Shown here one piece after another: positions 26,802 through 34,900 of a stretch of 36,827 bases of DNA. The stretch covers positions 1 through 36,827 of the forward strand of contig CAKVHF010000006.1 of NCBI GenBank assembly GCA_934748015.1, read 5' to 3'. Positions within the stretch are counted from its first letter, which is position 1. Each line of letters begins with the position of its first letter. The translations under genes and the position numbers were made by a program. Origin of the DNA: an uncultured Clostridia bacterium. Its GTDB lineage: Bacteria > Bacillota > Clostridia > Christensenellales > UBA1242. Under the pieces are notes generated by a model that saw only the letters and a program-made list of their open reading frames with translations, did not search any database and was not told the origin of the DNA.

Positions 26802-27488
26802 ATGCATATATATGGTTTAGAGAAATTATCTTTGGTGGACTATGAAGGACTATGCAGTGCGGTTGTATTTACAGGTGGGTGCAATTTTTTGTGCCCATTT
26901 TGTCACAATTCTGGGCTAGTGTATCGCAATGTGGATATGCTAGACGAGGCGGAAGTGCTGGAGTATTTGCGTGGTCGATCCAAGATGTTAGATGCAGTGG
27001 TTGTGAGCGGTGGCGAACCCACTTTGCAAGCCGATTTGAAGGATTTTGTTGCCAAATTAAAGGCGATGGGATATAAGGTAAAACTGGACACAAACGGCAC
27101 TAACTACAAGGTTCTGAAGGATCTGGTGGAGGAAGGACTGGTGGACTATGTGGCTATGGATATCAAGAATAGCCTAGCGGAGTATCCAAGAACGGTGGGG
27201 ACTAAGTGTGTAAACATAGACAATATCCGAAAGTGCATTGCTTATCTTATAGAAGGACATGTGGAATACGAATTTAGAACAACACTAGTTGCACAGTTGC
27301 ATGACACTGCCAGTATCACCGATATGGCACAAGATATTAAGGGTGCAAAGGTGTTATATTTGCAGAAGTTTGTGGATAGTGACCACAATATCAAGGACGG
27401 CTTGACCGAAGTAGACGAGGCTACTGCCAAGCAGTATCAGAAGATATTGCAAGGGACTGTGGAGAAGGTGAAGTTGCGTGGCTACTAG
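26802..27488 (+). CDS. nrdG: Anaerobic RNR-activating radical SAM protein
   Basis: 228 aa. Radical SAM enzyme that installs the glycyl radical on NrdD. Seen: the cluster motif CNFLCPFC (C-x3-C-x2-C) at about residues 27-34, the SAM-binding segment VVVSGGEPTLQ, and KLDTNGTNYKVL. It resembles the longer NrdG/PFL-activase form (about 230 aa) rather than the 150-aa E. coli type, and some relatives are labelled pyruvate formate-lyase activating proteins; the operon with nrdD supports NrdG. No terminator follows. Instead a hairpin repeat starts on the last base of the stop codon. Confidence 0.94.
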   Translation: MHIYGLEKLSLVDYEGLCSAVVFTGGCNFLCPFCHNSGLVYRNVDMLDEAEVLEYLRGRSKMLDAVVVSGGEPTLQADLKDFVAKLKAMGYKVKLDTNGTNYKVLKDLVEEGLVDYVAMDIKNSLAEYPRTVGTKCVNIDNIRKCIAYLIEGHVEYEFRTTLVAQLHDTASITDMAQDIKGAKVLYLQKFVDSDHNIKDGLTEVDEATAKQYQKILQGTVEKVKLRGY

Positions 27489-27735
27489 GAGATTGATGCT
27501 TGATCTCTCCACTGCGAAACAAGTTCAAGGTGTTCGATCTCAAGCATCAATCTCCCGGGGTTATAAGGATTTAAAAAAAGAAAAACATATAATTTCTTTG
27601 CTGTGAAACAAGTTCAAGGCATGCGAACTTATATGTTTTTCTTTTGGTTTTATAAGGATTTATAGAAGGAGCTTGATATTTGACCTCTCCACTGCGAAAC
27701 AAGTTCAAGGTGTTCGATTTCAAATATCAACCTCC
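27488..27735 (+). repeat. Hairpin-repeat cluster 3 (three whole units)
   Basis: Best-preserved cluster. Unit a: 16-nt perfect arms at 27488-27503 and 27540-27555. Unit b: 17-nt perfect arms at 27576-27592 and 27629-27645. Unit c: 16-nt arms at 27668-27683 and 27720-27735 with one mismatch. The sequence between arms is exactly 36 nt in each and contains a core near CTGCGAAACAAGTTCAAGG. The linkers contain TTATAAGGAT. Arm sequences differ between units, yet each pairs with its own partner. The cluster starts at the last base of the nrdG stop codon and may act as the 3' end structure of that operon. The 310-bp gap from nrdG to the next small frame holds nothing else. Confidence 0.92.
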
Positions 27736-27798
27736 GGGATTATAAGGATCTTATCAAAAAATAAAATAAATAACCTTATTACTAAGGAGTTCGACATT

Positions 27799-27843
27799 AT
27801 GCATTATTTAGTATTTGTTGGAAATGTTAGATTAATAGTGTGA
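27799..27843 (+). CDS. Possible 14-aa leader peptide
   Basis: Short frame MHYLVFVGNVRLIV. A perfect AAGGAG lies nine bases before its ATG, the best ribosome binding site in this stretch. Its TGA overlaps the GTG of the next frame (GTGA), an arrangement seen in translational coupling. It could also be the displaced front of the next frame after a one-base indel. I see no known attenuator codon run. Confidence 0.3.
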   Translation: MHYLVFVGNVRLIV

Positions 27844-28049
27844 TTAGGGTTATAGAAAAATATAAATTGATAATTTTTTGCATATTAGTTGGAGAAATAA
27901 CTGTTTTGTGCAATAATATTTATGTTATGAGGCAAAATAGTATTATTTACAACTCAATATCTAACAGTAATACTATAATTATGCATGATAGCAACGGTTA
28001 TGCACAAGTAGTTCGGGGGGGGGGTATCCCGTTTATTAGAATTATCTAA
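27840..28049 (+). CDS. Small membrane or secreted protein, unknown; contains a G10 tract
   Basis: 69 aa from a GTG that overlaps the preceding stop. Residues about 9-30 (KLIIFCILVGEITVLC) form one hydrophobic segment like a signal or anchor; the rest is polar and Asn/Ser-rich. I do not recognise it. Ten consecutive G (28015-28024) fall in the coding part, so slippage would change the last residues, and the frame ends inside the following terminator. It could be a small exported peptide, the remains of a frameshifted gene, or non-coding. Confidence 0.3.
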   Translation: MIRVIEKYKLIIFCILVGEITVLCNNIYVMRQNSIIYNSISNSNTIIMHDSNGYAQVVRGGGIPFIRII

Positions 28050-28064
28050 TAGACCCGCTTTTTT
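28018..28064 (+). terminator. Terminator after the small frame
   Basis: Hairpin TTTATTAGA/TCTAATAGA within outer GGGT/ACCC pairing, followed by a run of six T. Confidence 0.75.
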
Positions 28065-28105
28065 GTGTTCAACTAACATAGAAGAAAACTTATATATACA
28101 TATTT

Positions 28106-28150
28106 TAAGTCTCAAACAAGTTTTGTAAATAACTTGTTTAGGCTTTTTTG
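28106..28150 (+). terminator. Second terminator upstream of the surface-protein gene
   Basis: Stem AAACAAGTT/AACTTGTTT plus AAG/CTT at the base, then six T. No gene lies between it and the preceding terminator. Confidence 0.8.
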
Positions 28151-28230
28151 TATTGTATAGCATGTTGTGTGGTGTGAGTAGTTGTAATAATGTGTTTATA
28201 ACAAATAAATTAAGATAAGACGAGGGAAAA

Positions 28231-29856
28231 ATGCAAAAAAGTAAAAAAATGATAGCATTAGTTATTGCTTTGGTTGTAGCACTGGCAATTATTTCTAGTG
28301 CTTTGATTGTAGTATTGGTTATTGGCAATCAATCCGCAACCTCTACTGTTAAGGTGGTATATACATCTAGTGATGTGCATGTTAAGGTAGAGGCAAAATA
28401 TTATATCGGTAAGACGGGTACAGATCTTACTAATGGCAGTGCTACATATATTGAGTTAAGTCCAACAACTACGACTGGTTCTCTTAATCAAGATGCAAGT
28501 GAGGTTGTATTAAGCAAAGACAATCCAAAAATTGTATATGAATACAAGTTTACCAATCTATCTAGCACAATTACTGCAATTGTTAGTCAGACTAAAGATA
28601 GCAATAACATTGCAGTTGTTCCAGTAGATGCTTACAACAATGTTACACTTACTTATAATAGTGCTATTGATCAGATAGGTGCTGGATATGGTGCTGGTGC
28701 AACAGCGACCACTTTTAGTGATTGTGTTGTTCCTGTCAACGAGGTTAAATATGTATATGTAATTGTTTCTATCAATGATCTATTGTATGATGTTGATTTC
28801 GAAGGAAACTTCGGTTGGACACTTAGCAAAGGCGCAACGGTGCAAAGCGTGGGAACATCAAGTAGTAGTATAGTCCAAGTCAATTTGGCAGATACCAACT
28901 TATACAATGCTACACAAGTGCAAAATATTGACCTTTTCCTTGATCAAGTCAATAACGAGCCAACAATTTTCCCAGTAATTGAAGGTAAATCGTTCTTGGG
29001 TTGGTTTTCCAATTCAGCATTGACCACCCCTGTAACATGGCCATGCACTATTACACCATCCACCAGATTATATCCTAAATATGCTACAACATCTGAGGGG
29101 TTTGTTCTTCGCTATATGAAAAATAAAGATGCTTACAATATTGACTATTATGAGGGAACAGCAACAACAGTTTATTTGCCTGATATTGCTAATGATGGAA
29201 CTAATGGAGTTAAGAAAGTTGTAGGGTTGGACAATGGGGCATTTAGTGTAGACAATGAAGAAGTGGTCGATTTAGAGAACATTACTTTGGGCAAAAATAT
29301 AACAAGGATATTGTCCAATATTTTTGAGGGAAACACAAAACTGACAACTTTAATAGTGCCTTGTAATGTAACTTATATTAAAAGTGGTGCTTTTCAAGGT
29401 TGTGCAGGTTTGTCCTCAATAATTGTTGACAGCGGAAATAAAGTTTTTGATAGTCGTAATAATTGTAATGCGGTTATTGAAACAGACAGCAATACTTTAG
29501 TTGCTGGTTGCAAAAATACAGTAATACCGGAAGACATAAAGGTTATTGGGAATAATGCGTTTCAAGATATGGGACTGACAGCAATGAATTTCCCGGAAGG
29601 CATTGTTACAATTGGATACATGGCTTTTTGCGAAAATAACTTGCAAAGTATTATATTGCCAGCTTCACTACAAAAACTAGGTCAAGATGCATTTGTGAGG
29701 AATGAAATGCTAAGTAGTGTAACATTTGGTGATCCTAACAACTGGTATGATTTACGAAACAAAGTTACAATGGATTTTTCAAATCCAGGAAATAATGCAA
29801 CTATATTAAAAACATATGATTATACAAAACTTTTAATAGATTATGTAAAACAATAA
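28231..29856 (+). CDS. Cell-surface protein with InlB-like and BspA-like LRR regions
   Basis: 541 aa. The N-terminus (MQKSKKM then about 26 hydrophobic residues, ending near residue 33) is a signal anchor or signal peptide. A threonine- and serine-rich beta region follows. Residues about 250-285 (FPVIEGKSFLGWFSNSALTTPV, then TRLYPKYA) match the Listeria-Bacteroides InlB B-type repeat. The C-terminal 200 residues hold several LRR_5/BspA-type repeats (for example VTYIKSGAFQGCAGLSSIIV and IKVIGNNAFQDMGLTAMNF). Such proteins are often adhesins of gut or oral bacteria. No sortase motif is visible, so attachment would be through the N-terminal helix. GAGGGA precedes the ATG. Confidence 0.87.
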   Translation: MQKSKKMIALVIALVVALAIISSALIVVLVIGNQSATSTVKVVYTSSDVHVKVEAKYYIGKTGTDLTNGSATYIELSPTTTTGSLNQDASEVVLSKDNPKIVYEYKFTNLSSTITAIVSQTKDSNNIAVVPVDAYNNVTLTYNSAIDQIGAGYGAGATATTFSDCVVPVNEVKYVYVIVSINDLLYDVDFEGNFGWTLSKGATVQSVGTSSSSIVQVNLADTNLYNATQVQNIDLFLDQVNNEPTIFPVIEGKSFLGWFSNSALTTPVTWPCTITPSTRLYPKYATTSEGFVLRYMKNKDAYNIDYYEGTATTVYLPDIANDGTNGVKKVVGLDNGAFSVDNEEVVDLENITLGKNITRILSNIFEGNTKLTTLIVPCNVTYIKSGAFQGCAGLSSIIVDSGNKVFDSRNNCNAVIETDSNTLVAGCKNTVIPEDIKVIGNNAFQDMGLTAMNFPEGIVTIGYMAFCENNLQSIILPASLQKLGQDAFVRNEMLSSVTFGDPNNWYDLRNKVTMDFSNPGNNATILKTYDYTKLLIDYVKQ

Positions 29857-29875
29857 AAGTTATAATTAATCAAAT

Positions 29876-29920
29876 GATAAGCATATTAACAATTTAAAGG
29901 GAGTGATGTGCTTATTTTTT
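29876..29920 (+). terminator. Terminator after the surface-protein gene
   Basis: Stem ATAAGCATA/TGTGCTTAT (one G-T pair) with a 21-nt loop and a T run. Confidence 0.8.
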
Positions 29921-29981
29921 AATATTTGTACGCAATGATCTATCCACAAAGTGTAATAGTTTGGGGAAAAGTCACGATTGC

Positions 29982-30011
29982 TTGACAAGTAGGTGGGTGT
30001 TGTGCTAAATT
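29982..30011 (+). promoter_or_regulatory. trpS promoter
   Basis: Perfect -35 TTGACA (29982-29987), 18-bp spacer, -10 TAAATT (30006-30011), 36 bp before the trpS start. The short leader leaves no room for a T-box. Confidence 0.75.
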
Positions 30012-30047
30012 GTTACTATCTAAATATCTAAAAAGGGGGAAAATCTA

Positions 30048-31043
30048 ATGAAAAGATATTTGACAGGTATTAAGCCTACAGGCATTGCACATCTTGGCAA
30101 CTATTTTGGGGCAATCAAACCTGCGATCGAATTCAGCAAGCGAGATGATGCGGAAAGTTTTTATTTTATTGCAGACTATCATGCACTTAATGTGTTAGAA
30201 ACACGAGAAGAAATGATAGAATACACTTATGGGATCGCTTGTACATGGCTAGCATGCGGATTGGACCCTAGTAGGGTTGTGTTCTACAAGCAATCAGATG
30301 TTCCAGAAGTCTTTGAGTTGAACTGGATCTTGAGCAATGTTACACCTAAGGGCTTGATGAACAGAGCACATGCTTACAAGGCTGTGGTAGAACGCAACGA
30401 GGCAAATGGTGTAAATGTGGACGATGGTGTTAACATGGGATTGTACAATTATCCTATACTTATGAGTGCAGATATCTTACTTATTGATGCCGATGGTGTG
30501 CCAGTAGGATTGGATCAAAAGCAACATGTGGAGATGTGTAGAGACATTGCACAGGCTTTTAATCGTAAATACGGCAAAACATTGAAAGAACCAGAAGAAA
30601 TTATTGACGAGAAGTTTGCTACTCTTGTTGGTTTGGACGGCAGAAAGATGAGTAAGAGTTACAACAACACTATTCAACTATTCTGTGATGAAAAAACATT
30701 GCAAAAGACTATCAACAGGATTGTAACCGATAGTTCGCTCCCAGAAGATCCTAAGCCACTGGACTGCACTATCAATAAGTTGTATAAGTTATTTGCCAGC
30801 GTTGATGAGCAAAAGGCAATGGATGAACGATTGACACAAGGCATTGGCTGGGGAGAAGCAAAGAAGGAACTGTTCCGTGTTATGAACAATTATCTATCCC
30901 CAATGCGTGAGAAATACAACTACTACAATACTCACAGAGAGTTGGTAGACGAGATCTTGCGTGAGGGTGCTAAGAAGGTTAGAGTAATCGCAGGCAAGAC
31001 TATGGAGAGGGTGCGGAACTCCATTGGGGCGACAAATATTTAG
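30048..31043 (+). CDS. trpS: Tryptophanyl-tRNA synthetase
   Basis: 331 aa, normal for bacterial TrpRS. Class I synthetase that charges tRNA-Trp. Seen: the HIGH-type motif TGIAHLGN at residues 11-18, the tryptophan-pocket region, MSADILLIDADGVPVGLDQKQHVE, and KMSKS at residues 200-204. AAGGGGG stands before the ATG. The last codons (about GATNI and the stop) lie within or against the left arm of a hairpin repeat, so the repeat supplies the C-terminal residues and stop codon. The catalytic core is unaffected. Confidence 0.97.
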   Translation: MKRYLTGIKPTGIAHLGNYFGAIKPAIEFSKRDDAESFYFIADYHALNVLETREEMIEYTYGIACTWLACGLDPSRVVFYKQSDVPEVFELNWILSNVTPKGLMNRAHAYKAVVERNEANGVNVDDGVNMGLYNYPILMSADILLIDADGVPVGLDQKQHVEMCRDIAQAFNRKYGKTLKEPEEIIDEKFATLVGLDGRKMSKSYNNTIQLFCDEKTLQKTINRIVTDSSLPEDPKPLDCTINKLYKLFASVDEQKAMDERLTQGIGWGEAKKELFRVMNNYLSPMREKYNYYNTHRELVDEILREGAKKVRVIAGKTMERVRNSIGATNI

Positions 31044-31181
31044 TTGCTCCACTGTGAAACAAGTTCAATGTGTTCGCCCCTAAATATTTGTCTTTAGATT
31101 TAAGCGGATGTTGATTGGCGGTCAATATTTGATCTCTCCGCTGTAAATCGAGTTCAAGGCGTTCGATCTCAAATATCGATC
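31031..31181 (+). repeat. Hairpin-repeat cluster 4 (two units)
   Basis: Unit a: 13-nt perfect arms at 31031-31043 (inside the end of trpS) and 31080-31092. Unit b: 13-nt arms at 31120-31132 and 31169-31181 with two mismatches. Both enclose exactly 36 nt. In unit a the inner pair next to the arm is G-C where other units have T-A, a compensatory change. The linker differs from that of cluster 3. Confidence 0.9.
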
Positions 31182-31217
31182 GAAAGGAGTTTGCGGACTT
31201 AATTGTAAAATATAAGT

Positions 31218-31272
31218 AATAATATATTTTGTGTTTGAATTTTCTTAAATTACAAAATATATTATTTTTTTT
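31218..31272 (+). terminator. Terminator downstream of trpS
   Basis: Perfect 15-bp stem AATAATATATTTTGT/ACAAAATATATTATT (31218-31232 and 31252-31266), followed by T. Confidence 0.85.
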
Positions 31273-31312
31273 GTGTGTTTGCAACAAACATATTTTGTTT
31301 GATATCGGAACA

Positions 31313-31405
31313 ATGTTGATCATTGCATTTATGGTGTTGTTGATAAAATATTGGGTGTTCAAAGTAAAGAAAATATATAAAAGTAAAAAGTCAAAAAATA
31401 CTTGA
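31313..31405 (+). CDS. Possible 30-aa membrane peptide with basic tail
   Basis: Frame of 30 codons: a hydrophobic start (MLIIAFMVLLIKYWVF) then a tail with nine lysines in the last 14 residues. This single helix plus Lys-rich tail resembles small membrane peptides, including type I toxins, but no family is recognised. The ribosome binding site is weak (CGGAACA). The stop overlaps the -35 of the ileS T-box promoter. Such a frame could arise by chance in AT-rich DNA. Confidence 0.25.
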   Translation: MLIIAFMVLLIKYWVFKVKKIYKSKKSKNT

Positions 31406-31431
31406 CAATAGTTACGGTTTTGACCTAATAT
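31402..31431 (+). promoter_or_regulatory. Promoter of the ileS leader
   Basis: Perfect -35 TTGACA (31402-31407), 18-bp spacer, -10 TAATAT (31426-31431). Confidence 0.75.
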
Positions 31432-31439
31432 ATATATTG

Positions 31440-31740
31440 TAAAGACGCTTGATGAAAGACAAGGCCTTGGGCTTGCTACAGGACAAAATAGAGAGTTGTT
31501 GGTTGGTGCAAAACAATAGTTCGGCTTGCTCGCAAAATGATAAACTGGATAATATCCATGTCATCGTGCAAGAGGTTATCACTTTCAGAGTTGCTTGCTG
31601 AAACAGTTGATTGACAATTGTCAACTAGACTAGGCAATGCCGGGACTTCCCGTGACAGAAGTAGGAAGTGATAGCTTCTAAGGCATTAACAAGTGGTATA
31701 GTTTCCTTAGCGAAATCTTGTTTTTGCTAGGGATTTTTTT
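31440..31740 (+). ncRNA. T-box leader of ileS (divergent)
   Basis: A 300-nt structured leader before ileS. Stem I base GATGA (31451-31455) pairs with TCATC (31561-31565). The distal Stem I motif AGAGAG with GGTTGGTGCAAA (31490-31512) is the usual T-box signature. Further stems include GTTGA/TCAAC and AATGCC (31636-31641)/GGCATT (31682-31687). Near the end, AACAAGTGGTATAG holds a TGGT that can pair with the ACCA end of an uncharged tRNA with A73, but departs from the canonical AAGGGTGGTACC. The terminator CCTTAGC/GCTAGGG plus seven T spans 31705-31740. An Ile codon ATC at 31554-31556 is one specifier candidate; I could not place the specifier loop with certainty. Confidence 0.75.
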
Positions 31741-31943
31741 GTATATAATAGTTTAGTTTGTGGGTGAAAAATTGCTTAGATATGGCAACATATCACACAT
31801 GCGGTGATTACAAAAAAATTTTCCAATAGTGACTGATAATAGCAAAATCTATGTTAATATTGTCAACAACTATATATTTTGTGTCAGTAACTAGAGATAC
31901 TATCAAAATAAACAGATAAGTCAAATATAAGGAGAAAAGCAAA

Positions 31944-34900
31944 ATGTACAAAAAAGTAAATGAGTTAAACTTGCCAAGGACTGAACAAGAGATATTGAAA
32001 TTTTGGCGAGAAAATGATGTAAAAAGTAAGTGCTTACATCACAACATGGACAAGCCTGTGTTTTCGTTTTTTGAAGGACCACCAACAGCCAATGGTATGC
32101 CTCATGCTGGACACGTTCTTACTAGAGCATTGAAGGATGTATTCAACAGAACTAAGTCTATGCAAGGTTATTATGTTCCACGTAAAGGTGGTTGGGATAC
32201 TCACGGACTACCAGTCGAGATATCGGTCGAGAAAGAGATCGGAATATCCGGCAAGCAACAGATAGAAGAATATGGTGTAGAGAAGTTTATCGAGGCATGT
32301 AAGAAAGACGTATGGAAGTATGTTGACCTTTGGAAGGACTTTAGCGAGAGAGTTGGATACTTTGTTAATATGGATGACGACTGCTATGTGACTTATCATG
32401 ACGACTATATTGAGAGTGTATGGTGGAGCTTAAAGGAGTTGGATAAGAAGGGCTTGCTATACAAGGGGTACAAGGTTTTGCCATGCTGTCCTAGTTGTGG
32501 AACAGCACTATCTAGCCACGAGGTTGCTCAAGGATACAAGGAGCGTAATGATCTAACTGCTGTAGCAAAATTTAAGGCTTTGGATCAAGAAAACACTTAC
32601 TATCTAGCATGGACAACCACGCCATGGACATTGCCTAGCAATATTGCACTTGCCGTTAACCCAAAAGAGAAATATGTTAAGTTGAGATCGGGTGACGAGT
32701 GCTATATTATGGCTGACGCATTGGTTGGCAAATATTTTGACAAAGATTATGAGATTGTAGAAACTTATGTAGGTAAGGATCTAGAGTATAAGAAATATGA
32801 ACCATTGTTTGACTTTGTGTCTGACGAGGTTAAGGCTAGAGGGTACTTTGTAACATGTGCCGATTATGTAACATTGACTGACGGTACAGGTATAGTACAC
32901 ATTGCTCCTGCTTATGGTGCGGACGATTCTGCCGTAGGAATGAAATATGATTTGCCTTTTGTACAATTTGCTGGTAGTGACGGCAAGTTCAAGGAAGGAT
33001 CTGGCAAGTACACTGGAAGAAATGTGTTTGAAGTTAACGAGGAGATTGCTTTCGACCTTAAGTCTGCAGGCAAAATCTTAAAACTAGAAAAGCATAAGCA
33101 CGAATATCCTCATTGCTGGAGATGTAAGTCACCACTTATTTACTTTGCAAGAGATGGTTGGTTTGTTAAGACAACCGCTATCAAGGATCAATTGATTGCC
33201 AATAATAACAAGATTAACTGGTTGCCAGAGACTATCAAGACAGGTCGTATGGGCAACTGGCTAGAGAATGTTATCGATTGGTGCTTAACTAGAGATAGAT
33301 ACTGGGGAACTCCACTGCCTGTATGGACATGTAGTTGTGGTCATCATCATGTTATTGGATCTAGGGAAGAATTGCGTACACTAGGGCATCTGGATCATGA
33401 TATCGAACTACACAAGCCTTATGTGGATGCTGTTACTATCACTTGCGAGAAGTGTGGCAAGCCTATGAAGAGAGAGAATTATGTTATAGACTGCTGGTAC
33501 GATAGCGGTAGCATGCCATTTGCACAATTCCATTATCCATTTGAGAACAAGGAAGAATTTGCAAGACGATTTCCTGCACAATTTATTAGCGAGGGTGTGG
33601 ATCAATGTCGTGGTTGGTTCTATACACAATTGGTTCTAGGAACAGCACTATTTGGCCAATCACCATTCCAGAATTGCATTGCCAACGGCATGGTTGTAGA
33701 CGATAATGGGCTAAAACTATCTAAGAGCCTAGGCAATTACAGACCACCACTAGAGATTATTAACGAAGTAGGTGCTGATGCTGTAAGATGGAGTTTCTAT
33801 AGCACAACTCAGCCATGGAACAATCAACCTATGAGTGTTAAGAGTGCGGGTGAGACTATCAAGAATTTCTTTGGAACATTCTGGAACACCTATGCATTCT
33901 ATGTGCTATATGCCGATATCGACAACTTTGATCCAAGCAAATACAACATCAAAGATTGCAAATTGAGTATTATGGATAAGTGGGTGCTAGCAGAGTATAA
34001 TAAGTTAGTTGAAAATGTAACCAACGAGTTAAACGCTTTCCATTGTACCGAGGCTAGCCGTTATATCCAAACATTTGTAGACAATCTATCCAATTGGTAT
34101 ATCCGTAGATGCCGTAAGAGATATTGGGGTGGTGGATTTACCGAGGATAAGAAGTCGGCTTATGTTACACTTTACACAGTTTTGGACGGTGTAAATAGAC
34201 TATGTGCACCATTTGTGCCATTTATAACCGAAGAAATATATCAAAACATCACTAGACCATTCTTCTCAGATGCTCCAGTAAGTGTACATCTTACCGATTA
34301 TCCTGTTGTAGACAAAGCTATGATTGACGAGAAGTTGTTGTCAGATATGCAATTGACATACAAGTTCACCGAACTAGGTCGTAGTGCAAGAAATCTATCT
34401 AGTATCAAAATAAGACAACCATTATCCAAGTTGTATATCACTGACGCTAAGGGCAAGGTAGACTTAAGCGGTGAGTTGCTTGATCAGATCAAAGAAGAGT
34501 TGAATGTAAAAGAAATAGTAGAAAACGAAAATCTAGATCAATTTGTTAACTATCTACTTAAGCCAAATCTAAGAACATTGGGCAAAAAGTGTGGAAAGTT
34601 AATAAATAAGATAAGAGAGTATTTAGCGACTGCTGATGCTAAAGAGATAATGAATGCAACCAAGGACGGCGGATCATATAAGATTGATCTTGACGGCGAA
34701 AAGGTTGAGTTGCTGGCAGAGGATATCTTGAGTGCTGTTAGTGAGAAGGTAGGATTTGCGTCCGCCAGTGAAGATAGCCTAGCAATAATATTAGATACTC
34801 ACATCACTGACGAGTTGTTGAAGGAAGGTATTGCAAGAGAATTTGTATCCAAGGTACAAGCAATGCGTAAGAACACAACTCTAGAGGTAACCGATAGGAT

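Noticed and set aside
27488..27735. Hairpin clusters as a CRISPR array
   Set aside because: No uniform direct repeats with unique spacers. The varying parts are self-complementary arms, and no cas genes are present.
27488..27735. Hairpin units as integron attC sites
   Set aside because: The arms vary while the centre is constant, the reverse of attC. No integrase or gene cassettes are seen. Kept only as a remote possibility.
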